From: Parastagonospora avenae f. sp. tritici 18332-5
Taxonomy: Eukaryota > Ascomycota > Dothideomycetes > Pleosporales > Phaeosphaeriaceae
DNA: 22,375 nucleotides
NCBI GenBank assembly: GCA_022559985.1
Contig: JAFJTR010000174.1
Span: forward strand, 1 to 22,375
Reading direction: 5' to 3'
The translations under genes were made by a program, and so were the position numbers. Position 1 is the stretch's first letter; each line of letters opens with the position of its first letter. The notes beneath the pieces were generated by a model. That model saw nothing but the letters and a program-made list of their open reading frames with translations. It did not search any database and was not told the DNA's origin. Positions 1 through 9,197 of this stretch are shown one piece after another.

Positions 1-430
1 TTTGTATGTGGCTCTACAGCCTCATTTTTGCTGTTGCTGAAATGTGATGGGGTGGCTCGCTACCTGAACTGGCTCGTTACGCGCACGGGCACTCTAGCGG
101 TGGACCGCCTACCGGTCAAGTCCAAGTATATCGCACAGCCACATTGCTCATGTCATACTTTCCGCTCCAGGCATCCCGAGGAGGGGGCTCGTCACGTCGT
201 CGTCCCTGTTATTCGGCTGACAACGGGTCCCGGGGTCTCGATGCAACCCAATGTAGCTGACGGATTCTTCGTCTGCGCATTCGCGCACTGGGCCCATGTA
301 CTTATGACGACTTCCAGGCACCCGTCAATGTTCGGCTGACACTTTCCACAACTCATCGTCCTCTACATTGTGATTGTCTTTCCCTGCGATCAACGGCAGC
401 CGATTCATTTGCGGATAATTCTCATGCGCG
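1..430. other. Upstream region, no gene seen
   Basis: No supported gene. The one longer open stretch on the plus strand (28-339) starts at TTG, not ATG, and its product shows no recognisable motif. The region presumably holds the promoter and 5' leader of the zinc-finger gene that begins at 431, or intergenic DNA shared with a gene left of the window. Base composition is like the neighbouring genes and shows no sign of RIP. Confidence 0.5.
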
Positions 431-459
431 ATGGACTCTGTTGTTTCAAGTCGCTGTAG
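424..459 (+). promoter_or_regulatory. Short upstream ORF overlapping a start codon
   Basis: An ATG at 424 opens an 11-codon frame that closes with TAG at 457-459. It overlaps the proposed zinc-finger start codon at 431 in another frame. If the transcript begins upstream of 424, scanning ribosomes meet this ATG first and cannot also start at 431 without leaky scanning. The main ATG has G at +4, which favours it somewhat. Transcription across this site is assumed, not seen. Confidence 0.3.
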
Positions 460-2295
460 GCATACGAGCTTACCGCATACGAGCATATCGAAAGAGCTGT
501 CAAGACGGGACTCGTTATCGTCGTCCAGAACAAGAGATTCTGGCTACACCAGCGATCTTGATGTCTCACTCTCGCCCTTCGAATATGTCGATCCGCAGCA
601 GCGTATGTTTCCAGGGCTTGTCATCATCAAATGGGTCGTTGGCTAAGTTATGGCTAGATCTTCCACTCGTTCGAATTCCGCCACAACAGCGTTCTCACAT
701 GATTGGCAACGTAGAATTCGTCGATACAGATTCTGCACTGCACGATGACCTCTCGAGAACGTTAGTGAAGTCCCGCATGGACAGTAGCCATGTTGGCGAG
801 CCTCGGCGGGCAAACTGTTCAGTCCCTGCTATCGAGGATCAATCAATCCATTCGGGGAAGGCAGATGATGGTATCGAAGAATGGATCAGGGACAACCTCC
901 CATCGCACAATCGACCTGGACAGCGAGTCTCCTCCATAATATCTTTATCGTCGGCTACCAGCTGTGAGATGTACACAGATACCGACATGAGCGATGATGA
1001 ACATGAGACAACTCCCTCCGCTCCTCGCTGTACATTACCTGGCCCTGCAGTTAAGGCAATCAACCTTTTCATGCGCAAAGTCAAATCTCACTCACGGGAC
1101 GTAGCGTCAGAGTGTAACGGCGGTAATGCACCAACTGCTACGAGTGGTAGCGAGTCTACCACTCAACGAGGTACTCGCAGAATCTCTCAAGACTCGGGGA
1201 AGCGCAAAACAAGGCCTGACGAAGGACCGTCCCGCAACGGCGATGACGAACGAGGAGATGAAGAGACCCCAAACAAACGACTTCGTGGATCACTAGCCAC
1301 AAATGGAAGCTCAGAACGCGGTGCTAAATTCGCCTGTCCCTTCTACAAACACGAGCCGCATCGCTTCCGCACGCGCCGTACATGTCCTGGGCCCGGTTGG
1401 CCTACGGTCCATCGCATGAAAGAACATCTCTACCGTGCACATGCTCAATCGATTTACTGCCCCAGATGTTATGCTACATTCGATGCCGACGTGGACCTGT
1501 CAAACCATCTGCGTTCCGCACATTGCTTAGTCTCAGAACCCCAACATATCGAAGGCATAGACAGGGAAACCCTCAAGTCGCTACGCAAGCGCTCGCCAGT
1601 ATTTCGACCCGAAGAAGATAAGTGGAGGGATGTGTATCATCTCCTCTTTCCGGACGTGGACCTCGAAGATATCCCATCGCCGTGTGAGTAGAGTCGGACG
1701 AAACCCAATGTCCTTATTGCAAGCGCAAACTGACAACTGTACAGTCTACAACGCAGACATGCCCAGCGAGGAATCGCGTCGCTTTCGGCGTGGACTGCTC
1801 CGGCGGGTTCAACAGGAGCTTTTGAACACTGCTGGACAGCTTCCACACCCTGTCGAACATCAACTGCTGCACCAGGTCGCCAACATCGTCCGCAGATGCG
1901 AAGAAGAGCTCTTGAACCCTCTCGCGCGCACGAGCTTGGATGCGCCGCCTTTGTCAAGTAGACGGACGAGCGACACGTCGTCACTGAGCTCGTGGTCGCA
2001 ACATACGCCCTATCATTCAAACTCGATCAACTTCGACCTCAACGACCCGAGACTGTTACAGCAACCAGAACGGAGTTCGACGCATGTTGATGGATTCGCG
2101 TGGGTAGATGAACCCAGTCATCAGCAAGCAGGAACAGAGCAGCCGGGACCATTCGCGCCTGTTGTATGGGAGCAGTTTCACGCGCTAGATACCGTCACTG
2201 AGTGGAATGATTCAGAGGTACTGAGTTTACCGCCAGAGCGAGTTTGTGGTGATGAAGTTCTTACAAACTTTCGTACAGGCATGGGCACTTGGTAA
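431..2295 (+). CDS. C2H2-type zinc-finger protein, three exons
   Basis: Proposed exons are 431-602, 715-1683 and 1745-2295 (563 aa). Intron 1 (112 nt) has donor GTATGT, a CTCAC branch-like site near 694 and acceptor GTAG. Intron 2 (61 nt) has donor GTGAGT and acceptor ACAG. All junction phases agree. The start at 431 is preferred because the long frame open from 441 begins at TTG and its first 90 codons look non-coding. The N-terminus is Ser/Arg-rich and the middle (about residues 200-260) is charged and disordered. Residues about 264-330 hold the zinc-finger block: a CPFYKHEP start, a GPGW then HRMKEHLYRAH helix, then a second CPRC...HLRSAH finger. This block is typical of a large family of fungal C2H2 proteins of unknown role, often assumed to be nuclear. 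The C-terminal exon has a helical patch, then low-complexity sequence. DNA binding is inferred; no target or pathway is visible. Confidence 0.82.
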
Positions 2296-2482
2296 CACCA
2301 AGGACGGCTGTTCGCAGCTTTTGCTATGCTCTCTCGGCGGGGCAGGACAGTCGCATACCAATCACGCGTATAATCTCGCATGCGTGTATGAACGTTTGTT
2401 GCCAAAGGTATATTCTCCTTGTATCGAGTTGTAATTAGCACGGGAAGCATGTAACTATTTTTGGCAGCTAAGTACTAGTATT

Positions 2483-2488
2483 AATAAA
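2483..2488 (+). terminator. Candidate polyadenylation signal AATAAA
   Basis: AATAAA lies 188 nt after the stop codon of the zinc-finger gene, in the 252-bp gap between two convergent genes. Its position fits the 3' end of that transcript. Fungal poly(A) signals are loose, so this is only a candidate. Confidence 0.35.
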
Positions 2489-2547
2489 ACTTTGTTCACT
2501 AGAGAAAGCCGTGTTGTATCTGAGCTTCTCGATCGCTTATTTCTGTA

Positions 2548-5500
2548 TTAATACGGTGCCTTTCCCACCCCATGAACCACCTCGTCCTCCACATCATCTT
2601 CATCGATACCAATACTATCCAAAAATCCAGAGAAATCCGGCTTCTTGCCTTGGACCTCACTGCCTCTTTGTCTACGATCACCGCTTCTACCTCTACTAGC
2701 CCCACTCCTTACACTCTTGCTTCTTTTCACTGCGTTCCCATTCGGTGCGGTTTTTGGTCTCGCAAAGTCCTGACTGTCGGTCGTACCAATTGGGGATGTT
2801 GATTTGTCGCGGAGACTCTCGGGAATAGGAGGGACAGGTGGTACGCCGCCTCTAGCGTATGCTTTTTCGTGTGCCGTTTGGGCATGGTTCTGAGCAGCTG
2901 CTATTGAGTTTGCAGTTTGCGGACGCGGGGTGAGTGTAGCTGCGGGTGTGGTTTCGCCGTCTCCGTTCGTTTGCGCAAGGTGCGGCGCATCAGGACGATC
3001 CATTGTAAGAAAGGAAGCATCGGAGAGAGAGTGCACACTAACGAGCGAGTCTGAGGCGGATGAGTCGTGGTCATTAGACGTCCGGAATCGTTGGGAGGGC
3101 GCACGATGAGAGTAACTGGTTTTGGGGGCATGGGGACCTGAGCCAGAGAGTGCGCGCTTCAAGTCGTCGACGCGGACTGTGCTGCGCTGTGAAGAGCTGC
3201 TGCCCGGGGTGCGACTGGGACTGCTATTCCTGTGAGGCGATCCTAGACGACCGACTAGACCGTACGCAGTAGATGGCGGCCTACTTAGTGCGCGCCTTGG
3301 ACTCGGCACAGGGGAGTTGCTTCCGCTGTCGAGACCACCGTTTGGAATGTTGACACCAAGGTAGTTGTTCTTTGTGTATTGAGTACCGGATCGTGATCCG
3401 GTCATGGAAGCCGACGACGAGTCCTTTGTATTGGTAGTGAGGCAGACATCGCGCGACCACTCAGCAAGGAGCTCTTCCCTGATCTTGTAAGGTAGCTCAG
3501 GGGCAGTTTTGGCACTGATTGGTTGGTGAATGGCAGGTATTGCGGAAGACATTGACAGTGAACGGCCAGGTGATGCAGGTGGAGAGGATGGAGGGGAGTA
3601 CAGCGAGGATGAATAACCCTCCGAGATCTTCTCCACGAGAGCCTCACGGTTGTCAAAGGGGTTGAGTGCTTCTGATTCAACTGTCGTGTTGGCTAATCGG
3701 ACCGGCTTAGGTTGTGGAGTCTCGATCCGGTCAATAGGCATGGGTGGTATCCGAATGCTGTTCACCCAGAGTCCTTTGCTAGTCCTACGTGAAATCTCAT
3801 TGTGCAAGGAGCGTCCGACGGACGATACTTCGAAATCAAGAGCCATGCTCAGAGCCCAAAGATAGCCGTGCACCAGGCTGCCGATGCGTATCTTTGTGCC
3901 GGGGTCCTCAATGGTTGCGATATCTTCCTGTAGTCGCATGATCATCGGTAGTCCGCTCCTTGCAGCGTTGACCCCTAGTTTATTGAGTAGCGTGGTAAGG
4001 AGCAAGTGGAGAAGTAGGTAATCCTCCTCAGAATCTACGTAGTATAGAGCATTTTCGTAGACAGCGAGGTGCAGAAGCGGAAGAAAAGTATCCTTACCTT
4101 TGCCAGACCTTGGCGCTCTTTCTTTTTGCGAAGCGTTAGATACTGCGCGTCGCGCCAAGGCACCCTTGTCACCGTCCTTTTGCTTTTCCTTCTTCTTATA
4201 ATTGTCCACAATCTTCAAGTCCAGCTTCTTCTTTTCGAGGTCAAGCCAAGTGACGAGTGCATCCGCATACGCCTTGCGGACTTTGCCGCTCGGATCACGC
4301 AGAAGCCACTGTGTGCCCTCCCATACACTTACGCCCACTTTGCTTCGTGAAACCGACGCAGAGGACCCATCGGGTCGTCGTGTATTTGCAGTCTTGATTA
4401 TGTCTTTTACGGACTCCAGGGCTGTTATGCGGGCTGTCTCAAAAGAGAAAAAGCGGTCAACATGTGTCTTCTCCTGCAGGCTTGCTGAGTCTACCACGGC
4501 ATCGATGGTTCCGGTAGGGTTTTCAATGGCTTCCACTGTCGAGGAGATGCTGGACATTCTCGAGGGCTTCAGTCTGCTGAGAATTGCTTCCACCATGTCC
4601 GAGATCTGGTCGGTGTAGTAGACATGTGTCGCCAAATCTGCCATGCACTTTTGCACCGTGTCCAGCAGCCTGAAGCGGGCTTTTGAGGGCTCTTTGACGA
4701 CTTCCATGACTACGCCCGCGAGTTTACCCGAGTTGTCTTGATCTGCCACATCCTTCTCTGACAGCACCGATGTTGCCTGCTGGTGATGCGGCACTATTGA
4801 CGAGCCGGGGCCGCCAAGTTGTAACAATAGCAGAGTGTGCGAGATGAGCCCGACCAGAACGTCCATGACACTGAGGCCGATGAAGTTGATGGTGGAAGCG
4901 AGGAGATGGTCTATGACGGTTGCCAGGACCAACTGGCGCTCGAGGTCGTCCTCGACGATGGGGCTGCGCACCAGGGTCTCGACAGCGCCGACCAGAATGG
5001 CGTATCGGTCCTGCACAGGCGCCCATGCGCAGATGGTGGCCATGAGCGTCGTGGCCCAGTTTGCAGCGTCGCTGCCCGGGTGCGGCGGACTCTGCACGTG
5101 GGTGCCAACGAAGGCCAGCACCGCCGACGTGGCGAGGCGAAGCTGGCCGCGGTTCACGCCCTGGAAGATGTTTCGCAGCGCCTGGAGCGCAAGCACGCCG
5201 ACCTCTTCCTCGGCGAGTTTGTCTGCATCCTCGGTTGTGCCCGCGGCTGCGACGGCATCGCCGGCGTCGTCGTCGTCGGTGCGGGCGGTCGAGACGCTCT
5301 GGCGGCGGCGCAGGGCATGCTCCTTGTCGTGCTCGTCCTTCTGCGCCTCCCGGTGCTCGAGGCGCTTGGGGTATGCGCCGGTTTCGGCGTGCATGTTGAG
5401 CAGGACCACGGGAATGATGGCGGCGAGCTGGCGGCCGGTTTCAGAGCCGAGCGACTCGGAGGCGGCGACTGCTTTCAGCGCCTGTAGGCCAGCCTTACGA

Positions 5501-6024
5501 TAGCGGATGGCGACGGGCCAGCCGGCGGGGGTCTTGCCCTGCTTGGGCGTGTCCCTGGAGGCGTACTGGGCGTACAGCTGCACAATCTCCTCGTACTGGC
5601 GGATGTAGTCCTGGTCGGCGGCGAGGGCGGCGGGGTCTTGGTGGGCGCACAGGGCCTCAAAGGCCGGCACCGATTCCTCGAGCATGGTGACATCGCTGGA
5701 GCTGAGGATGGTGCGCAGGATGCGCAGCACGGCGCGGGCATAGAGGGGGAGGTCGCGCGGGCACTTCTCGACCAGCGCCTTGACAATCTGCAGCGTCACC
5801 TGCACGCTGCCCGTGCTGCCCTTCCACACGTCCTTGGTCGTCCGCTTGTCCAGAAAGTCGCCGACCTTTTGCAGTTTGCTGCGTCGCGTGCTCGCGTAGT
5901 AGAGCAGGTAGCTCAGCTCGCTCGAGTTGGCCTTGACCTCGGCATTGTTCTTCTGGAACTTGGGATAGCACTTGAGCACAAGCACTTGGTGTTTTGGGCG
6001 ACACGCCTGCCGCGCGGCTTTCAT
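2548..6024 (-). CDS. EFR3: EFR3, plasma-membrane scaffold for PI 4-kinase
   Basis: One uninterrupted 1158-aa frame starting at ATG. The N-terminus (KHQVLVLKCYP, then SSELSYLLYYASTRRSKLQK, residues about 12-53) is the hallmark of fungal EFR3. The next roughly 700 residues are helical, as expected for the family's ARM/HEAT-like repeats. The C-terminal third is Ser/Pro/Arg-rich and disordered, ending with an acidic patch. In yeast, Efr3 anchors Stt4 PI 4-kinase with Ypp1 at plasma-membrane patches, so PI4P supply at the cell cortex is the likely role. The basic, Cys-containing N-terminus (Cys8, Cys19) fits membrane attachment, and palmitoylation is known for animal EFR3. Length is in the usual range for filamentous fungi. 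The 5' third of the gene (about 4,750-6,024) is visibly richer in G/C than the rest. It is convergent with the upstream zinc-finger gene. Confidence 0.93.
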   Translation of the reverse strand: MKAARQACRPKHQVLVLKCYPKFQKNNAEVKANSSELSYLLYYASTRRSKLQKVGDFLDKRTTKDVWKGSTGSVQVTLQIVKALVEKCPRDLPLYARAVLRILRTILSSSDVTMLEESVPAFEALCAHQDPAALAADQDYIRQYEEIVQLYAQYASRDTPKQGKTPAGWPVAIRYRKAGLQALKAVAASESLGSETGRQLAAIIPVVLLNMHAETGAYPKRLEHREAQKDEHDKEHALRRRQSVSTARTDDDDAGDAVAAAGTTEDADKLAEEEVGVLALQALRNIFQGVNRGQLRLATSAVLAFVGTHVQSPPHPGSDAANWATTLMATICAWAPVQDRYAILVGAVETLVRSPIVEDDLERQLVLATVIDHLLASTINFIGLSVMDVLVGLISHTLLLLQLGGPGSSIVPHHQQATSVLSEKDVADQDNSGKLAGVVMEVVKEPSKARFRLLDTVQKCMADLATHVYYTDQISDMVEAILSRLKPSRMSSISSTVEAIENPTGTIDAVVDSASLQEKTHVDRFFSFETARITALESVKDIIKTANTRRPDGSSASVSRSKVGVSVWEGTQWLLRDPSGKVRKAYADALVTWLDLEKKKLDLKIVDNYKKKEKQKDGDKGALARRAVSNASQKERAPRSGKGKDTFLPLLHLAVYENALYYVDSEEDYLLLHLLLTTLLNKLGVNAARSGLPMIMRLQEDIATIEDPGTKIRIGSLVHGYLWALSMALDFEVSSVGRSLHNEISRRTSKGLWVNSIRIPPMPIDRIETPQPKPVRLANTTVESEALNPFDNREALVEKISEGYSSSLYSPPSSPPASPGRSLSMSSAIPAIHQPISAKTAPELPYKIREELLAEWSRDVCLTTNTKDSSSASMTGSRSGTQYTKNNYLGVNIPNGGLDSGSNSPVPSPRRALSRPPSTAYGLVGRLGSPHRNSSPSRTPGSSSSQRSTVRVDDLKRALSGSGPHAPKTSYSHRAPSQRFRTSNDHDSSASDSLVSVHSLSDASFLTMDRPDAPHLAQTNGDGETTPAATLTPRPQTANSIAAAQNHAQTAHEKAYARGGVPPVPPIPESLRDKSTSPIGTTDSQDFARPKTAPNGNAVKRSKSVRSGASRGRSGDRRQRGSEVQGKKPDFSGFLDSIGIDEDDVEDEVVHGVGKAPY

Positions 6025-6611
6025 CGGGTCTCAATGGCGTGTTGGCGTGGGAGGGAGTCGGAGTCTGTCGAGGCCTATCGTGTGCGTGGTCGAAGTAGTG
6101 TCGGCGGGCAGCGGATCGCACGTCGACGAGGGTTATCACCGCGATGACGAGTGCGCCAGCATTGGGCAGAGGACGGATTGCAGAGGGGCAAATGCAGTCG
6201 CGCAATGGAAACCGTGGCTTCGCTGGGCCGCACCAAGAGCGAGAGGCCAATGTGCGATGTAGTGATATAGTGATAGCCTTACTACCATAGCAGTGATGTG
6301 TTGTTGCTTGTGGGCCCAGAAATGTGGTCACGGCCCAACCTTGGAACATCAATGTTTCCATCAGCCCTAACGCCGCACGCCGCATCCGCCAAGCGCAATG
6401 ACGAGGCTCGACACCATCTCCACCACTGTCGCACCATGTTTCGTAAAACACTGTGCACATCACTTACTACAGCACTACTACTACAGCACAATTACATAGT
6501 ACAAAATACAATTACACCCGCGGGAAGTGCCATCGTGCTGTCCACTGACGACTGCTCAACCTCGTCTGCTCAACCACGTCTGCTCAACCACGTCTGCTCA
6601 ACCACGTCTGC
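6025..6611. other. Intergenic, EFR3 promoter and upstream gene 3' end
   Basis: 587 bp between the EFR3 start and the stop of the next minus-strand gene. It must hold the EFR3 promoter and the 3' UTR of the upstream gene. It contains a stretch of CTA/CAG-type triplets near 6,465-6,485 and, at its right end, a 14-bp tandem array. No credible ORF was found; the open frames here are continuations of antisense shadows. Confidence 0.5.
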
Positions 6612-6621
6612 TCAGCCACGT
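6552..6621 (-). repeat. 14-bp tandem repeat, five copies, over a stop codon
   Basis: Five consecutive copies of CTGCTCAACCACGT (plus-strand sense); the first differs at one base (CCTCGT) and the last at one (CAGCC). On the minus strand the array begins in the last codons of the upstream gene, its TGA (6612-6614) lies in the first copy met, and the rest is 3' UTR. The unit is not a multiple of three, but copy-number change beyond the stop would not alter the protein. Confidence 0.9.
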
Positions 6622-7979
6622 CTGTACCCAGGAATGTCGGATCCTCTACCGACTTCGCTATGTTTGGTACTGACTCTTCCCCTATCATATTCAGGTGTGG
6701 AGAGTCTTTTCCAGTCCTTCGTCTTTGCCCGTACATTTCCTCTTTCTGACGATGGATATTCTCCATTGGCTGTGAGTTTCTTCAAGTCTTTAACACTTGC
6801 ATATTCCCGCATCAGCCGTGGACCCTTGAGTGTACCGTCTTTGGCGAGCTTGTCAACCCTGACAGGGTTCCGTGGTGGAATCTTTGGCAGATATCTATTC
6901 GCAGTTGTGTCCTTTGGGAAGTATCTATCCTCAGCGGTGTCCGTGTCCATATGCACGTCCATGTCCATGTCCCTAGCGTCGAGCTCCCCTTGATTTTCAA
7001 TCGGCATGCCTGTCATTGGGGAATAAGCTTTGTTGCCAGCTCGCTGTAGCTTTTCACGATAATAGCTCGGCAATTGCGCCTGTTTCCCTTGCTGAACCGA
7101 CTTTGTAACTGAGCTTTTGACTGTGAAAAGGCGTTTGGTCAAGTCGTGCCGAAAAGGACCATTGTGGCGTGTCTTGTCCGTTCCAATTACAAACTGTAGA
7201 ACCCTGCCATCTGACACAGGATCGATAATGTATTTTGAGCCTTCAGGCATTGATCTGAGGATAAAGTCCGGTCGTAGGTGAGGGAAGTGTTCATGTATCC
7301 AGTGCCATGCGTCGTGATCGACCGGCATGAGTCTCTCTTCCTTCTTTATCTGTGCATTTTTAAAGCGCACGGTGAACTCAACAGGAGAACCATGCTTGAT
7401 GAATTGATACGAGCGGTCTATGGCGACCTTGAAGTAATTGGCGGGGCTCGACAACATCAGCGGCGTCACTCTCAGAGCCCCCTTGCCTTTTCCCTGGTGG
7501 GGATCCTTCTTGTTCCCCGGGAGAGATTCAGCTTCGAAAATGCGGAACGTTGTATGCTTTCCAAGCGCTACGTCATTTTTTACCTCCATGTTCGCAGCTT
7601 TTCCTTTAGTTATATCCTCATCAAGATACAACAACTGCCCTGGCTTGACATGGTTTTTGTAAACGTCTTGCAGAGATAATTGCGCAAGCATTTCTCCGTC
7701 TTTATAAAGATTGACCCCATGTGTCAAACTATTCAGAGGCGGTAAGCTATAGTGGTCAAAGGGGAGTACTTTGTGCATCCCAAGGACTGTTTCTGCAGTG
7801 GCTGTCTTGTAGAGTTGGAGGTAGCGGCGTTGCGTGAGACATTGTGGTAGGCCGGGTGTCGTTGGGATCGGCTGGCTTTGAGGGCGGCAGAATGACTGGA
7901 GAGTACGGAGCGATACTCGGACGGGAGGCGAGAGCATCGAGCGGAATTCAGCGACGGAAGCGCGGGCAGTTTTCGACAT
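6612..7979 (-). CDS. Conserved fungal protein, probably mitochondrial; weak IF-3 resemblance
   Basis: 455 aa from the ATG at 7979. The frame is open 20 codons further upstream, but only to a TTG, so 7979 is the first ATG and has a good GCC context. Residues 1 to about 50 are rich in Arg and Ser and poor in acidic residues, as in a mitochondrial presequence. The central part has a block of about 100 residues (YFKVAIDRSYQFIKHGSPVEFTVRFK in two overlapping parts, then HFPHLRPDFILRSMPEG, then SDGRVLQFVI). Its layout resembles the C-terminal half of translation initiation factor IF-3, as in yeast Aim23. The C-terminal 140 residues are polar and probably disordered. The family is not recognised with certainty; mitochondrial translation is a guess from this resemblance. 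It is divergent from the eS7 gene and shares a 186-bp promoter with it. Confidence 0.75.
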   Translation of the reverse strand: MSKTARASVAEFRSMLSPPVRVSLRTLQSFCRPQSQPIPTTPGLPQCLTQRRYLQLYKTATAETVLGMHKVLPFDHYSLPPLNSLTHGVNLYKDGEMLAQLSLQDVYKNHVKPGQLLYLDEDITKGKAANMEVKNDVALGKHTTFRIFEAESLPGNKKDPHQGKGKGALRVTPLMLSSPANYFKVAIDRSYQFIKHGSPVEFTVRFKNAQIKKEERLMPVDHDAWHWIHEHFPHLRPDFILRSMPEGSKYIIDPVSDGRVLQFVIGTDKTRHNGPFRHDLTKRLFTVKSSVTKSVQQGKQAQLPSYYREKLQRAGNKAYSPMTGMPIENQGELDARDMDMDVHMDTDTAEDRYFPKDTTANRYLPKIPPRNPVRVDKLAKDGTLKGPRLMREYASVKDLKKLTANGEYPSSERGNVRAKTKDWKRLSTPEYDRGRVSTKHSEVGRGSDIPGYRRG

Positions 7980-8165
7980 GGCGAAGCCAGCGTCGCAACA
8001 TTTCAGACATGTCGGGCGCGATGGACCCTGGAGGCGCAACGTTAGCGCGACAGTCTAGCGCCTCGCTTAGGAGCTTAGCAGTGCACCGCGACTGCAAAAT
8101 TAACCCAGGTCCGATCCACGAACATTCCTTTCCGACAAGCTCGACATTCGACAACAGCCGCCAAC
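7980..8165. promoter_or_regulatory. Shared divergent promoter, mitochondrial protein / eS7
   Basis: Only 186 bp separate the two start codons, so both core promoters and both 5' leaders must fit here. The eS7 side is pyrimidine-rich near 8,127-8,137 and its start has a strong CCAACATG context. I do not see a TATA box or a classic Homol-D or Tbf1-type motif. Confidence 0.6.
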
Positions 8166-9015
8166 ATGTCCAACTCGCTGAACAAGATCGCCCCCAACAG
8201 CCCTTCGAGGCAGAACCCCTCCGAGATCGAGACCAGCATCGCCAACGCACGTCGCCCGCCCGCCCCCCCTCGTAGACGCCTTTGCTGACATTGCGCAGGC
8301 GTTGACTGACCTCGAGAACAATGTCCCCGACCTGAAGAGCTCTCTGCGCCCTCTGCAGTTCGTCTCTGCCCGCGAGGTATGAAAGCCCCAGCCGCTCGGT
8401 GCACCCGAAGCTCTCGAAGCGTCGCATGCACGAGAACACGCAATCTACACACAAACGAAGAGGCGGTGGGCACTGGACAGCTTCAATTTGCTGACACCAG
8501 GATTCTTAGATCGAGGTTGGCCACGGCCGCAAGGCGATTGTCATCTTTGTCCCGATTCCCCTTCTCCAGGGCTGGCACAAGGCTCAGCAGCGGTACGTAC
8601 CGCCAGATTTCCGTGCTGGGAGAGTGTCGAGCTGACTGTTGTTTATAGCCTCACACGTGAGCTCGAGAAGAAGTTCTCCGACCGCCACGTTCTGATCGTT
8701 GCTTCCCGCCGCATTCTTCCCCGTCCCAAGCGCTCCAACAGGTCGCGCACCTCGCAGACCCAGAAGCGTCCCCGTTCGCGAACCCTGACCGCTGTCCACG
8801 ACGCCATTCTGACCGACCTTGTCTACCCTGTTGAGATCGTCGGCAAGCGTCTCCGTACCCGCGAGGACGGCAGCAAGGTCCTCAAGGTCGTTCTGGACGA
8901 GAAGGAGCGTGGCGGTGTCGACTACAGGCTCGACACCTACACCGAGGTCTACAAGCGCCTCACTGGCAAGGGCGTCAACTTCGAATTCCCCCAAAGCGCT
9001 GCTACCGACTACTAG
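8166..9015 (+). CDS. rps7: 40S ribosomal protein eS7 (RPS7), four exons
   Basis: Exons 8166-8246, 8299-8376, 8510-8592 and 8649-9015 give 202 aa, the normal length for eS7. The spliced product runs ...ETSIAN / ALTDLENN..., ...SARE / IEVGHGRKAIVIFVPIPLLQ..., QQR / LTRELEKKFSDRHVLI, then RPRSRTLTAVHDAILTDLVYP and a VEIVGKRLR block, ending FPQSAATDY. These are conserved features of the small-subunit protein, a cytosolic 40S component needed for 18S rRNA maturation. Introns 2 (133 nt, GTATGA...TTAG) and 3 (56 nt, GTACGT...ATAG) are canonical. Intron 1 (52 nt) fits only as a GC-AG intron (see separate entry). The gene is divergent from the mitochondrial protein gene and convergent with the GST gene (182 bp apart). 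Confidence 0.95.
8247..8298 (+). other. rps7: GC-AG intron in the eS7 gene
   Basis: Reading on without splicing meets a stop within about 15 codons. The only good junction that keeps the eS7 frame is donor GCACGT at 8247 with acceptor GCGCAG ending at 8298, phase 0, giving SIAN then ALTDLENN. A CTGAC branch point lies about 10 nt before the acceptor. The GT four bases downstream of the donor start (8251) gives a frameshift to a stop when paired with the same acceptor; pairing it with the internal TAG at 8275 would leave an intron of only 25 nt. Confidence 0.8.
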
Positions 9016-9197
9016 ACGGCTGTTGGGTTAGCATCTTCCTTGGGTCGGGAGTTCGGCTTCGGATATGCATCGTGTACACGGCATCAAAATGGAATGACAT
9101 GATATGAGCCTGCGATGGGCACCAAGATACCACATGCAATTGGCTTTTCTACCGTGAAGACCGTGCCCATTTGTTTTGCTGTGGTGATTGGTTCTGT

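Noticed and set aside
28..339. Open plus-strand frame of 103 codons
   Set aside because: It starts at TTG, has no motif and no coding look; it is treated as chance.
441..714. Unspliced N-terminus of the zinc-finger frame starting at 441
   Set aside because: Position 441 is TTG. The ATG at 431 joined by a GTATGT...GTAG intron gives a better N-terminus and matching phase.
4837..5487. Long antisense frame over EFR3 (216 codons), and others at 4835-5503 and 5638-6147
   Set aside because: They are mirror frames of a GC-rich coding sequence, and EFR3 is firmly identified on the other strand.
7980..8039. 20-codon N-terminal extension of the mitochondrial-protein gene
   Set aside because: The extension begins at TTG; the first ATG is at 7979 and starts a credible mitochondrial presequence.
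8251..8275. A 25-nt GT-AG intron in eS7 (GTCGCC...CGTAG)
   Set aside because: It is too short for a fungal intron and inserts extra residues into a conserved region; the 52-nt GC-AG intron fits better.
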